Shown here: positions 25,199 through 35,952 of the stretch, piece after piece
Layout of the letters: each line of letters opens with the position of its first letter
Position numbering within the stretch: the stretch's first letter is position 1
Assembly: GCA_964007475.1 (NCBI GenBank)
Contig: OZ023275.1
Location: 36,141,381 to 36,205,380 of the forward strand
Length of the DNA: 64,000 bases
From: Hybos culiciformis
Lineage: Eukaryota; Arthropoda; Insecta; Diptera; Hybotidae
Direction of reading: 5' to 3'
The notes under the pieces: model-generated
The model's input: the letters and a program-made list of their open reading frames with translations, nothing else
What the model was told of the DNA's origin: nothing
Database searches by the model: none
Position numbers and translations under genes: made by a program

Positions 25199-26519
25199 TC
25201 TTTAATAAATTAAAAAAAATTTATAAAATTCACTGACAATATTCATGAAAATAGAAATAAATAATACAAAATCTTTCAGAATTAAAAAAAAATCTAAGGA
25301 TTTAAAAGTTTGAATCGACAACACTCCTGTATTATTGAACGCCAAGCCGACAAAACTATTTACAGTAATGGTAAGCTCACTTAGGAATTGGGATGGGATT
25401 GTTGTTATATTAAATTAAATTTACGAAAATTTTAATTGTATGCCATTATTGCAAATTTGCTTATTATTTTTTGAAAACTTAAATTTTCATCCGTTTTTTA
25501 TCCATTCAAATTACTGATTTAATTAATTATTTTTTTTCCTTCTGATATAAGATAAGATAGTGTGTAGAGAATTACGTCATTACGAGCTGTTCTTATTATT
25601 TTACGTTAATTTTATAATTATTTATCACGAAGACGCAAAACAATTACTGATTTATATACGTACATAATTATATAAGTGGTAAAATAAAATGAATTTGAAA
25701 ATCGTATCAAATGAGAATAAATGTCAAAATTAATAAGATTCAGAGCGTTATGGTATAATGAAAAGTATAGTTTCGAGTAATTTGAATTTAAAGATTTGAA
25801 AATTAAAAACGTATGAAAAAATATCAAGTAGCGTACAATTTTCATCTAAAAAACACATTTTAATCAACATTAAGAATATTTCAAAGTAATTGTACTAATA
25901 AAATCGAGTACGAGGAATCGAATGGTGCTATTGTCAAATAATGACGTATAAATGTCATACGTTGTTTCATTTCTCAGCAGACGATATATCTAGCCATCGT
26001 CTAGATTAATTTAGCTACACAAAATAACATATAAAAATTTTAATTTTATTTCCATATATACTTAATGTACATACATGTATTTTTATACTATATATATTTT
26101 ATTTAAGTGAATTACACTTTAAATAAACACGAAAAGAAAATGAAACATTTAAATTAATTTCTAGAGCGAGTAATTTTTCAACATAGAAATTGAAAGTTCT
26201 TTTGACAGTAACTAAAATAAATGGTTATATTTTTAATATTAATACTTATTGATGATATGCAAATTGCTTACGCGAGATATAAACTTGAACTTAAATTTTT
26301 TGTACTTATAATTTATACTACAATTATTAATTTTGTTTTTTGATTTTAAATTAAATGTAAAATTAAAAATTTTTGGAATTATCAATCATCAATATGTATT
26401 AAAATTTAAATATTTAAATAGTTGTTAATGATTTTATGCAATAACTGCTCTTAATACACATGAATCAATTAACTGAATACCACAGTTTTAACAATTCGTT
26501 GTTTCAGATATGCAAAGAT
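25199..26519. other. Intergenic between SAM paralogue 2 and the defensin cluster
   Basis: Shared upstream region of two divergently transcribed genes. No gene recognised; a 75-codon open frame near 25618 is low in complexity. Confidence 0.5.
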
Positions 26520-26672
26520 GGGGAAACCCTATCTCAATAAATTATTATTTAGAAAATGTTGTTAAAGTTTGGTGATTTTTTCGCCTTATCAATATTATGG
26601 TTCATTTCATAATATTAATAATTAAAGTCATACATAAGATAAGATTTAATGACGTTGTATTCCATATAAATA
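26520..26672 (+). promoter_or_regulatory. Putative immune promoter: kB site, two GATA sites, TATA box
   Basis: Ahead of the two-domain defensin gene lie GGGGAAACCC at 26520-26529 (Rel/NF-kB type; GGGTTTCCCC on the other strand), CTTATC (a reversed GATAAG) at about 26585, AGATAAGA at 26637-26644 and TATAAATA at 26665-26672. The ATG is at 26757, so initiation near 26695-26702 is plausible. Adjacent kB and GATA sites are a known arrangement in fat-body-expressed insect antimicrobial peptide genes; function here is inferred. Confidence 0.6.
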
Positions 26673-26756
26673 CATGCTGTTAAAATTTAAGAATTCTAGT
26701 CTACAACAAAAATTCTTCAAAATATAATACATATAGTTAAAAAATTAAAATATAAA

Positions 26757-27378
26757 ATGCATACTTTAAGATCTTTCCTAGCTGTTACTATCCTTATTGC
26801 GATTGCTGCAGCAGTTCCACAACCTAACCTAGGTAAAAAATGATAATTGCATTTATAAAGAAATCTTATATAAAATTAAATAATTTATTTAAAATAAAGT
26901 AATTTTTGCTTATTTTAATTATATGGATAATTTGTCAATTTTGAACTGAAATTATATTTCTCTCAGTTTAGGCTAGAAAAAGTTACGAGGTGATTATTTA
27001 AATTTATGATCTCAATGAATTCAAATAATATTCTAGTCTAGACTATCACGTATAATTTTTTTTTATGATCAATCAGTACGACCGATTGAACATTAGCTAT
27101 ATTAATTAGTATAATTTATTTTTTTAGGTGAAATTCAAACAATAATGCCCAGAATAAGCAGTTGCGGCTTGCTAGGAAATTTCGGCTGCAATGGTCATTG
27201 TAGGGTTTTAGGCAAAGCTGAAGGATCATGTAATTCGAATGATGTTTGCATTTGTAGTAAAAAAGAATTAGTTTGTGATGTCGGCTTGTGGAGCAATAAT
27301 TCGTGTAAAAATAGTTGTTTTAAAAAAACACACAGATTAGAAGGTTATTGTAACAGCGATGGAGTATGTATTTGCTAG
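26757..27378 (+). CDS. Secreted defensin-like peptide with two CS-alpha-beta domains
   Basis: Exons 26757-26832 and 27128-27378 (phase-1 intron, CTAG|GTAAAA ... TTTTAG), 108 aa. Exon 1 encodes a signal peptide (MHTLRSFLAVTILIAIAAAV, cleavage likely around AAA|VPQP). The mature part has two consecutive six-cysteine domains. Each fits the arthropod defensin scheme C...CxxxC...C...CxC: domain 1 has CNGHC and ends VCIC, domain 2 has CKNSC, the block GYCNSDG, and ends VCIC at the stop codon. All twelve cysteines are present. Defensins of this fold usually act on bacterial or fungal membranes or cell walls outside the cell; activity here is inferred. Two tandem domains in one precursor is unusual, because most insect defensins have one, and there is no obvious basic processing site between them. 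A poly(A) signal AATAAA is at 27467. Immune induction is suggested by the kB/GATA sites upstream. A toxin-like or digestive role is an alternative. Confidence 0.88.
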
Positions 27379-27915
27379 GGATGGAATATATTGATATTGT
27401 ATAATATTTATTGGATAGAATTAATAATATTGAATAGTATTAATTTAATAACAAACATTTTAATGGAATAAACATCAGCCGAAATGAGCCGAAATGTACC
27501 GAAAATTTATATCCAATATTATATAATATAACGAAACTTCCAAGCCCATAATATTCATCTAAAAACTTTACATGTCGATTTATGTTGAATTTTTATTTGT
27601 AATAAATTAATAAAATATTATTTAAAAGATATTTTTTCGTTTAATGTTGTTCGTTTTGATAATTTTAACCTTATAATGATTGCAAATAATTTATTATTTA
27701 TGATGTTATAATTTACATAACCATAAATTTTCTTATATTATATTAATTGGATATTATAAAATTGTAGATATTGCAGATTTCCATTAACAATTTATTTAAT
27801 TTAAAAAACAAAATAATATTTTCAATTGTTTCAATTGTTTATTAATCTTCTATTTTATTAACATAATATATTGTTTGATTATAATTTTTTTTTATTATAA
27901 CGTTCATTTTTAAGA

Positions 27916-28951
27916 CTAATGTTTGAAGGGATACCTAGTTGGATAAGTTTGGCATAAACACATTTTTCGATAATCACAACGTCCTGACTTATAACCTCGT
28001 TGAATACAATCGTATTCGCATATTCGATCTTTAACATCTCTTTCGATAACAAGGCAATTAGAGTTTTCAACTTCGGTTCCCATGAATTCGTCATTTGATT
28101 CTATATGAAATAATAAAATAAAATTTAAAATTTTTGACAAATATTCATTTTCAGATAATTAAAAAAAAAATAATTTCTTTTATTTTTCATTATATTTTTC
28201 TCATTTTTTCCTCCTATTTCTAATTTAACTGATAAATCACATAACAAAAATTATTAGGTGCTTATAGAGAAAAAGTACCCATATATTTTTTTTCTCCTGT
28301 AACGTAATTCATTTTAATGCGCTGGGGATCGTTATGTTGTATTTAGTGCTATAGAATTTAGATCACTAAATGGAGTATTATATGCGTCAATACACATGCA
28401 ATCATTTAGATGCATCTGCGTAAATAATGAAAAAAATTGGATGCATCAGCGTATATAATTAAAAAATAAAGATGCATCAGCGTAAATAATGAAATCATTT
28501 AGATTTTTCGTATTGAATATTACGTAATACCTAAACAAACATAATATCTCTCACAATATTTCAATACAGCCAAATACAAAAAAAAAAAATGAGAAAAAAT
28601 GAAAAGAAAAAATATTCTCTCTTTGCAACTACCTCTCCCCTACGCATTAAAACAGTATATTGCATATGTAAACAAAATTTGTTATACAACTCGTTCTGTA
28701 TTTACACAAAAATACATTGACACTTGTCAATTTATATCACTCGACCTTCGGTCTCGTGATATAAGTATTGACTCGTGTCAATGTATTTTTGTGTATACAG
28801 AACTCTTAATTAATAACAAATTTAGTTTACATATACAATAATCTACTATTAAAAATCAAATTCATTTTATAATACCTCCTGTTAATATCTCCGCCGAAAA
28901 TAAACATAATATTAAATTGAAAAAAATTAAAAAATATATTATAAAATTCAT
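27916..28951 (-). CDS. Secreted defensin-like CS-alpha-beta peptide
   Basis: Exon 1 at 28951-28876 (76 nt) and exon 2 at 28100-27916 on minus, phase-1 intron of 775 bases (GGAG|GTATTA ... TCATATAG), 86 aa. Exon 1 encodes a very hydrophobic signal peptide (MNFIIYFLIFFNLILCLFSA). Its length equals that of exon 1 in both neighbouring defensin genes (25 codons plus one base), which supports the model. Exon 2 carries an acidic propeptide-like start and one six-cysteine domain: C, then CEYDC, then C, then CLC, ending with a short tail PTRYPFKH. The family is extracellular and usually antimicrobial; this member is divergent, lacking the usual GGYC block. The intron contains a 33-bp tandem repeat and a 183-bp hairpin. 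No convincing TATA or kB site is seen upstream. Confidence 0.75.
28407..28495. repeat. Three-copy tandem repeat, period about 33 bp
   Basis: Units centred on gatgcatc(t/a)gcgtaaataat with AT-rich spacers; located inside the intron of the 27916-28951 gene. Confidence 0.8.
28658..28840. repeat. 183-bp hairpin element (MITE-like)
   Basis: An almost complete inverted repeat. The inner arms 28693-28746 and 28751-28803 are highly complementary around a TTCG loop (gttctgtatttacacaaaaa against ttttgtgtatacagaac). The outer arms tattgcatatgtaaac and gtttacatatacaata extend it further. It has no coding capacity; an 80-codon plus-strand frame across it is an accident. It fits a foldback or miniature inverted-repeat transposon in the intron of a defensin gene. 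Confidence 0.85.
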
Positions 28952-29555
28952 TTTATTTCTACGAAATTGGTTCTAATACTATCGATCAATTTCAACTTAA
29001 AATCAATAATTGAAAAAATTAAAATTTGTTTTAAAAATATTTTGGTGATTATCAAATTATTCTTATCAATATTTTATTTATTTTTTTTTTTCAGATTATT
29101 GTTCTCTTTAATATTATAACTATATGTACAGTACATTACTAATTTGATAAATTTATAAGTTGCGTTTTTTTAAATTTTTAATACAAATTTAACTTGGCCA
29201 TGGTCATCTTGTGATTTTTTAGTTAATATTTTCTAAAAACAAAGCCAAAATTACTAAATAATTTATATTAGATATGTTAAGCTTGATATAACCCTCGAAT
29301 TAAATTTCAGTTTTAACTTCTTTTCAGTTTAACATTGTAACTGACTTAAACATTATCAGTACTGTGAAGAGTATTATTCGCCGTATTCTAGAAATATGTA
29401 TAATGTATTCTATTACAATACCTAGACTGAAATAGACAAAACTATAATTATATTATATGGTCTTAATAATAAAAATGTAGAAAACAAATTTGAAGTACAC
29501 TTTTTATTTGATCTTGATTTTATTAAACATTTATGAATAATATCAAAATTGTTGT

Positions 29556-30161
29556 TCAATTATCATCATCTATACAATGGCAAACATTATTATCATCACA
29601 ATAAGCCCTGTCATATCCAATACAATGAACGGCACAAGCTCCATCACCCACTAACCATTCAAATGCTTTATTACATGAAAATCTGGGTTGAATTTGAATC
29701 CCATCTGACATTTGAGATAAGTTAGAAACAAATATTAAAGATTTCAGTATATCTTGTGGAATTCGGTATGTACATTTATACACATGTATTTATTCTATAT
29801 ACGTATGATGATTGAAACGTGAATTTCAAGTTTTTTTTACGAAATGGCACCGTAGTAATTAAAATGTCTAGCTTAGTTTAAGATGTTTGTAAGAAAACTT
29901 AGTTTTTTATCAACAATGATTATAATTTTTGTTTATTATCAATCAATTAAGCAATTATTTAAAAATCAGACAATATGATTTACGAAGATTTTTATAATCG
30001 ATCGTTATACAAAATAAATCATCGTCATCATATCGAAAAAAAAAACTTGTTGATTTTATTAAAAATGTAATTAAGTTTTCCTTACCACTTCTTAATTCTG
30101 GAAAAGCCATAACAGCGGCCAAAATTACGGTAAGAAGAAGAGAAATACATAAAAATCTCAT
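29556..30161 (-). CDS. Secreted defensin-like CS-alpha-beta peptide
   Basis: Exon 1 at 30161-30086 (76 nt) and exon 2 at 29704-29556 on minus, phase-1 intron (AGTG|GTAAGG ... ATGTCAG), 74 aa. The signal peptide is MRFLCISLLLTVILAAVMA, with cleavage likely before FPEL. The mature peptide has one six-cysteine domain with FSCNKAF, CAVHC, a C in DRAYCDD and a final CHC, close to the insect defensin pattern CaaHC...gyC...CxC. It ends in the acidic tail IDDDN, so it is less basic than typical defensins. A TATA box on minus lies at 30230-30237. It shares its exon structure exactly with the two genes to its left and is clearly part of a small cluster. Antimicrobial activity is inferred from the fold. 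Confidence 0.85.
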
Positions 30162-30229
30162 TTTGATGGTGGATTTAAATTGTTTGACCTTTATTGGATA
30201 GCAAAATTCAAAGACTGATATAAAGACAG

Positions 30230-30237
30230 TATTTATA
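30230..30237 (-). promoter_or_regulatory. TATA box of the third defensin-like gene
   Basis: TATAAATA on minus, about 70 bases upstream of the ATG at 30161. A GATAAG lies about 65 bases further upstream, near 30297. No kB-type site was found in the first 500 bases. Confidence 0.55.
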
Positions 30238-31389
30238 CAATTTTAATATAAATCGTCAATAATATATATGATTATAAAATTATATATGTTCTAATATGAT
30301 AAGATGAGATACTACTATCGTCTCGTTAATATAAGTTTAAAAAAATTATTTTTTTGGTTGATAAAAAACAAGTACCTATAATACGTATTGTTATCATCAT
30401 GAAAATGTACATATATAAATTTCGGTAATTTTCGCAATACATAATATATTTTAAATTAAAGAAGTACTTATATGTACTAGGCGCAACATTATATCGTTTT
30501 GTAGAAAGAAAACAATACATTAATTACATAAATGAATATGCTAGTGCACAATATTAATTATACATTATTATTATATATGTTTGTTAATATTTTTAGTTTC
30601 TCAAAAATAAATGGAAATGATACGAAAAGATTTTTGCGTAAGATTTAAGCTGAATTATTCATTACTCCGGTGATAGGGAACTCGTAGAGTTAGAATATTT
30701 TTTTAACTTGTTTCTTTTCCATCTTTTTCTCGAAATAGTTGATTTTAAGCAATAATTTTGAAAATATAAAGAAATAGCCTACGATCTATTTATTGTAGAA
30801 AACTGCATCAAAAACCAATCAAAAGTTATTGAGTTATACTTTATATTATATTAGTTATTTATACGGACTTGCTAAGTTAGTCAAATAGATTTAGTTTTTT
30901 ATACAGAAATTTGAATTTATGTACATTCTTGCTTTGCTACCATATAGTTTAAAAATGAGAAAAAAATGTGGAAGCGTAATATTCAAGTTTGCAGCATAAA
31001 ACCATTAGTGTTGATAGTGGAAAAAAACAAAATAATTGATTACATTAAAATTATGACGTTAATTCCATTTATATGATTTATTTTCATAACATTCGTTTAA
31101 TGCATTGATGTCTTTAGTTTACCTTTATTGTTCAAAAATTTTAACAATGGAACAGAAATTTACTGAAGGATGAAACAATTTTCCGTATATGTAATTTGTC
31201 GTGCACAAATAAATTAAATTTCTGCAAAAATAAAATTTCATAAACTTACTTTTTGTCAGTTTTTAAGAAACTTTAGTAATGCTCACATTTAAAATTATCA
31301 TTCATTTAATAAAATTACGGAAATATTTTTAGAATTTAATAATTTTTATAAATTTTTTTTATTGAAATTTAAGGAAAATATTTAATAAT
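30238..31389. other. Intergenic, no gene seen
   Basis: Divergent promoter region between the third defensin gene and the secreted-protein gene at 31390. A 64-codon minus frame near 30326 is low in complexity and not supported. Confidence 0.5.
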
Positions 31390-32722
31390 ATGATTTTATT
31401 TAAAAATGTTTTAATTCAAATATTTTGCATTTTATTCATTTTTATAATATTTTTATTATTAGAAATAGAAGGAAAAATTGTAGTTAAACGTGGAATAATG
31501 GATAACATAAATAATGGATTTAAAATGGCTGGTCAAATGTTTGGTAAATTTCGAAATATATATTTTATAAGTTCATTCATTATGTTTAGATTTTGAATGT
31601 TTTTTGTTAATTTGCGTTAATTTATTAATTTGCATAGTAAAAGTATGAGAAACTTTATACTTGAAATATTTGTTCAAAACACTATTACATTGATATTAAT
31701 CAAGATTTAAAAAAAAAACTACTTAGCCTAAAATAAAATACTGTGAGTTTCTAAATCAACATAATTATACATTTTAGGAACATTTGTTCTGATATTGTTA
31801 AGCTAAAAAATATACTAATTATATATATGCCAGCAGACACCTTTTTGTTCTTGTGTAAAAAACTACATCAATATTTTAGGTATCAATACGGCAGCTGATG
31901 TTGCTAACTTAGTTGCTAGAGCATTTGCACCACAAAAAACTATAATGAAAAAAGAAGACCCAGAACCATTACCGACTCGATACAGTGATTCCATAGTCGA
32001 ACAAAGTGCTAAAGATGAAAGTCCCTTTAATCCAGCTTTAATGTTAACAAGTGTACTTAAGCTATTGGGTTTTGATAATGCAAAACTCGGAGCTATTGCG
32101 TTAAATGCAATTATAATGATAGCTCAAATGGTCTGTAGTAAATATATATTGCAAGATGAAAGAAAAAATTATTAATAGTTTATTTCAGATTGGTAAGGCC
32201 CTAACAACACCCCGTTCTCCAGTGACTCAAATACCTGAAAATGATCCATACGCAAATTTTGAAAAATTTTCTCCCAACAATCTTGCCGATTTGTACTATC
32301 AATCTGATCCTATGCAAAATGATGTACATACAACAGCAGATGATCATCAACCAAGAAAAGCACGTGATGAAAGTCCAATAGATATGTTATTAGAAAATCC
32401 AAGTTCAGAGTTTTCAAAACTATTAACCAAAGTTCGGGATCGAGAATTACCACTTCAATTGACTGACACTGTAACGAATTTGGAAAATGCAAAAGGAGAT
32501 TATGATTGTGTTAAAATTTTATTGTGTAAAATATCACCATTCATTTGGGGAATGCAAAATGCTGTTAAAGATCGGATAGAAGGCAGTGACACAAGCAATG
32601 AAGAAAGTGCTGATGACAATCGTTTAAGTTTATTCTTCAAATATTTACCGAGTGAAAGAGAATTTAAACAGCATGGCTCCTCGTGTGAAAGAAATTTCAC
32701 AAATTGTAAATTCACAGATTGA
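31390..32722 (+). CDS. Secreted insect protein of unknown function (DCVKxxxCK type)
   Basis: Three exons: 31390-31543, 31880-32130 and 32189-32722, 312 aa. The first intron is phase 1 (TTTG|GTAAAT ... TTTTAG). The second is phase 0 and 58 bases long, with a weak donor ATG|GTCTGT but a good acceptor TATTTCAG. The protein starts with a long hydrophobic segment (about residues 8-25, a signal peptide or anchor). It then has a conserved-looking block, LKLLGFDNAKLGAIALNAI, followed by an acidic linker with repeated DESP(I/F) motifs. Near the end comes YDCVKILLCKISPFIWGMQN, then a region with two further cysteines (CERNFTNC). This C-terminal cysteine block followed by FKYLPS is something I associate with a family of uncharacterised secreted insect proteins. 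No enzymatic motif is visible. The weak donor is the uncertain point; if it is wrong, the exon 2-3 junction shifts. Confidence 0.75.
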
Positions 32723-34582
32723 TATTAATAAGTAAAAAATCTTCAAATCAAGTATTACCGAACTCCAAAAAAATCTTGGATAGTTTAGCTTTGCAAAACG
32801 CTCCTGAATTAACAAAAAGTTGATTATTTTATAATGGATATAGCGTATAGAACAATTACAAGAGCATAAAATTTCCAATGCAGTTGATTAAGGAAATAAT
32901 ATTGTTTAGGTATTAAAATTCTCAATAGCCAAAAGAGAACTTAAATTACTTCAAATACTTTTTTAGCATTGTAAGCTTGACAATTTCAAAACACTTTTTG
33001 ATTCATTAGAAATTACTCTAAGCATAAATTAATAAAAATATGCGTATTTATTTAATTTACTGATTTAATACTGTATTTAATTATAAAATTAATAAATAAA
33101 AATAAAAAGAAGGATATGTATAATTTATTTTAGCGATCCCTTTTTTTTTTTTTTTTTAATTTTTAAATAAAACTAAAATATGAGATTTCCTTTTTTTTAG
33201 CAATCCCAAACTTTTAAAACATTTGTCTACATACAATTATTATTTTCAATTTCAATACAATAAACTAAGTTACAAATGTTGAGGAACAGAACTTAAGTAT
33301 AATTTAATTGGAGCGGAGCTTAAAAATCAAACAAGTAAATTGGAAATATTATGTACATAAGCTTTTCTATTTAAAAAAATACAATTTCTATTTAACTAAA
33401 TACGATTTTTATTTAAGTGTAGGCACTCAAGTCTATAATTATAGATATATCTATAATTAAAATGTTTTCCAATGCAGCTTTTTTTTAAAGATATTCAAAA
33501 AATATATCTACATATAAAATATAAACACATAAAATATTTTTACATCCAACTTTAATAGAGGTCACTCTCCTTATCGTTAAATTAAGAAGGCTTTTTATTG
33601 ATTAGGTACTACGGTGTTGGTCAATCAGTTTCAATACTGATTTTTTTTTAAATTAATAGATGAAGATATAACGTTAATGGAAACATTAAGACATTTTATA
33701 AATAAAAGTCATCAGATTCTTGAGAACAATTTTCGATATACCTACTACAAATGAAGCAACTTTTTAATCATAGGAATGAAACTTATTAGTTTATATGTAA
33801 CCCCGCACTCTGGTGATTTTTAAATTGAGGCACCTAAAAATTTAAACATGTTCTATTTTGGCAGTGATTTTTAAATTTAGGCAACTATTGATTTTTGAAT
33901 AATTTTGTTATTTTATTTTTAACTTTTTGATTTTACAAGCAACTATTTAGTTTCTAGTGCGCGATGTCAAAAATTTCGAGCAACTTTTCAATTAATAATA
34001 AATAATTTTAATTTTTTCGTAAATATACTATATTTAATAATTTTTTTTTTGCACTTTAAAATGTTGCATACTTTCGGGCCCGAACATTTAGTTTATATAA
34101 ATTTGTTTTCGATGTTTTTGTTATATGTGTAATTAATGTTGACGTAGAACGATTTTTTTTTTGTTTGTGATGTTAATATAATTTGTATTGCATTGTTTAG
34201 ATTTGTTGCTGTTGTTTGTTTGTCAAAGAAATATTAAAAAAGAGATTGGTTTGAACAACTTATAATAGTTATCAAGATTATTATTCCCTTCCTCGTATAG
34301 ATGCTTTGATAACTAATCAATAGATGTCACTATCTCTTTTCTTTTTCTATTAAAATTATTTTCAATTAAAATGCTCTGGCAACGCTTTAGTGCCAATTCC
34401 ATATGTTCCACATTTCTATCAAATGTCATCCAACATCAAAAACAAAAAATAATAATAAAAATTTTCACGTTCTTCTCGTTCTCCTCGATCTCGAATTGTC
34501 GTCAAAAGAATTATTATATTATAATTATTTATAAAATATTTGATTTGTGGTTTTTGGGATTTATATTTTAGTTTTTTGAAAA
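32723..34582. other. 3' flank and intergenic, no gene seen
   Basis: AT-rich. It contains a roughly 60-base imperfect tandem duplication (gtgatttttaaatt(g/t)aggca) near 33815-33895 and a perfect 12-bp palindrome TTCGGGCCCGAA at 34073-34084. A 66-codon plus frame at 34371 lies in the presumed 5' region of mL63 and shows no family resemblance. Confidence 0.5.
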
Positions 34583-35497
34583 ATGCGTTTAACATTGGTG
34601 CAAATGTTCAAAAAGTCAGTTCCAGGTAATGTTCAATTTTTATTTAAAAAATACATTAGTTTTATAGGTTTTATCAACATAATATAAGTATATAATTATA
34701 TTATGTACGTAGGCTGTAGGTAGATGATGATTTAAACTAAAACCAAACCAAAACTTTTCCTTACAAACAATAGGTCCTCTGGTTTGACGTTGTAACTATT
34801 TTATCTTATCTCCTTACATTACAGTATTATAGATCGCTGTGAAGTTATCCATGATAGTAATACCAGATTTCACAATTCACAGAATTTATCTGTCCGTCGC
34901 GTGTCCTTTCGGGCTGACTATTTTGCCCGGACTGAAAAATGGTTAGTTAAAATACATTTTTTTAAAAATAAAATACCTATAAGGAGTCTAACATCTTTGA
35001 TTTATTTATAAATTTTGGTGTACATTGCACCATCTAATAATAATCAAAAGATGGCTCTTTTATCGTACAAACTTTTTTTTTTTTTCAAAAAATCAATAGG
35101 CAGAATTTTATACCTATATTTTTTTTTCATCACTTTAAGGACACATATTCCGTGGAAAACGTCGCCTAGTAAAACAAGTTACTAGTTATGATCTGCATTT
35201 ATTGAAGCGAGATTATGAATTGCAAGAAAAAAATATGGCACTCTTGAGACATCCGTATTTAACTTTGGTAATTCATTTCATAATATTTGTCAAAAAATTT
35301 ATAAATTATTCATAAAATTTTTGATTTATTTCTTTTTTTTTTTTTAGAAAGAATCATCTGGACATGTGAAGGATTTGAATAAACCTAATCCGTATATAGA
35401 AAAAGTACAAAATGTGAAAATTTTGAAAAGAATGAAACCGCATGTAACTTTAGAGGATCGATTAAATCATTTAAAAGTTAAAGAATGTTGGGATTAA
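34583..35497 (+). CDS. MRPL57: Mitochondrial ribosomal protein mL63 (MRPL57/MRP63)
   Basis: Exons 34583-34625, 35140-35267 and 35348-35497, 106 aa (human about 102 aa). Intron 1 is phase 1 (CCAG|GTAATG ... TTTAAG) and intron 2 phase 0 (TTG|GTAATT ... TTTTTAG). The protein begins MRLTLVQMFKKSVPGHIFRG and continues with basic KRRLVK. A middle stretch resembles the family block with an N-E-N/K-N-M...PY(L/M)T pattern, followed by GHV. The C-terminus LEDRLNHLKVKECWD corresponds to the family's terminal (D)xLxHLxVxxxW block. It is a component of the mitochondrial large ribosomal subunit, made in the cytosol and imported. The gene is convergent with the AIFM3-like gene, and the stop codons lie about 455 bases apart. 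A poly(A) signal is near 35514. Identification rests on the N- and C-terminal blocks and on length. Confidence 0.8.
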
Positions 35498-35952
35498 ATC
35501 TATTGAACAGTTAAATAAATAAAAATAGTTTATATATCATTTATGTATTTCTTTGATCCCGTTTTACATTTATACGCCATAATGGAAAAATTCACGAAAA
35601 TATTTTTTTGAAGATTGAATGTTGAAGAATCTAAGAATGTTAATTGTTATAATTATGTTATATAGATGCAAATAAGATTATTAAAAATCAGGCTTAATAA
35701 CAGTTTCGTTATATTAAGATATAAGAACCATTTTGTAGACATAAGAAACTCAGAACATAGTGACAAAACATTGAAAAAAAAAAAGTGTTAGAACTGTGCT
35801 TTTTATTCCGATTTTCGTTGCGTAAAATAAATATAAAAAATATTATTTTGTATACATAAATAATATAAATTAAATATTCAATAAGCTTATGGAAAAAAAA
35901 ATTACTCATATTGTTGATTGTTGAATCTCGAAAAAATTAAATTTTTTTTTTA

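Noticed and set aside
28407..28495. CRISPR-like array
   Set aside because: Only three degenerate AT-rich units without unique spacers, in an intron of an animal gene.
28599..28841. 80-codon plus-strand frame
   Set aside because: It lies across the hairpin element and owes its length to repeat sequence; no signal, family resemblance or splice context.
32310..32878. Several minus-strand frames of 60-77 codons
   Set aside because: They are antisense to exon 3 of the 31390-32722 gene or its 3' flank and have no independent support.
34073..34084. Perfect palindrome TTCGGGCCCGAA as a regulatory site
   Set aside because: It is only 12 bases with no repeat, no nearby promoter elements and no comparable second site; noted but not promoted.
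34833..34942. Open segment between GT-AG-like borders inside intron 1 of the mL63 gene, which could be a cassette exon
   Set aside because: In the incoming phase the full segment starts with an in-frame stop, and the shorter version breaks the phase. Joining exon 1 directly to 35140 keeps the frame and gives the normal length for the mL63 family.
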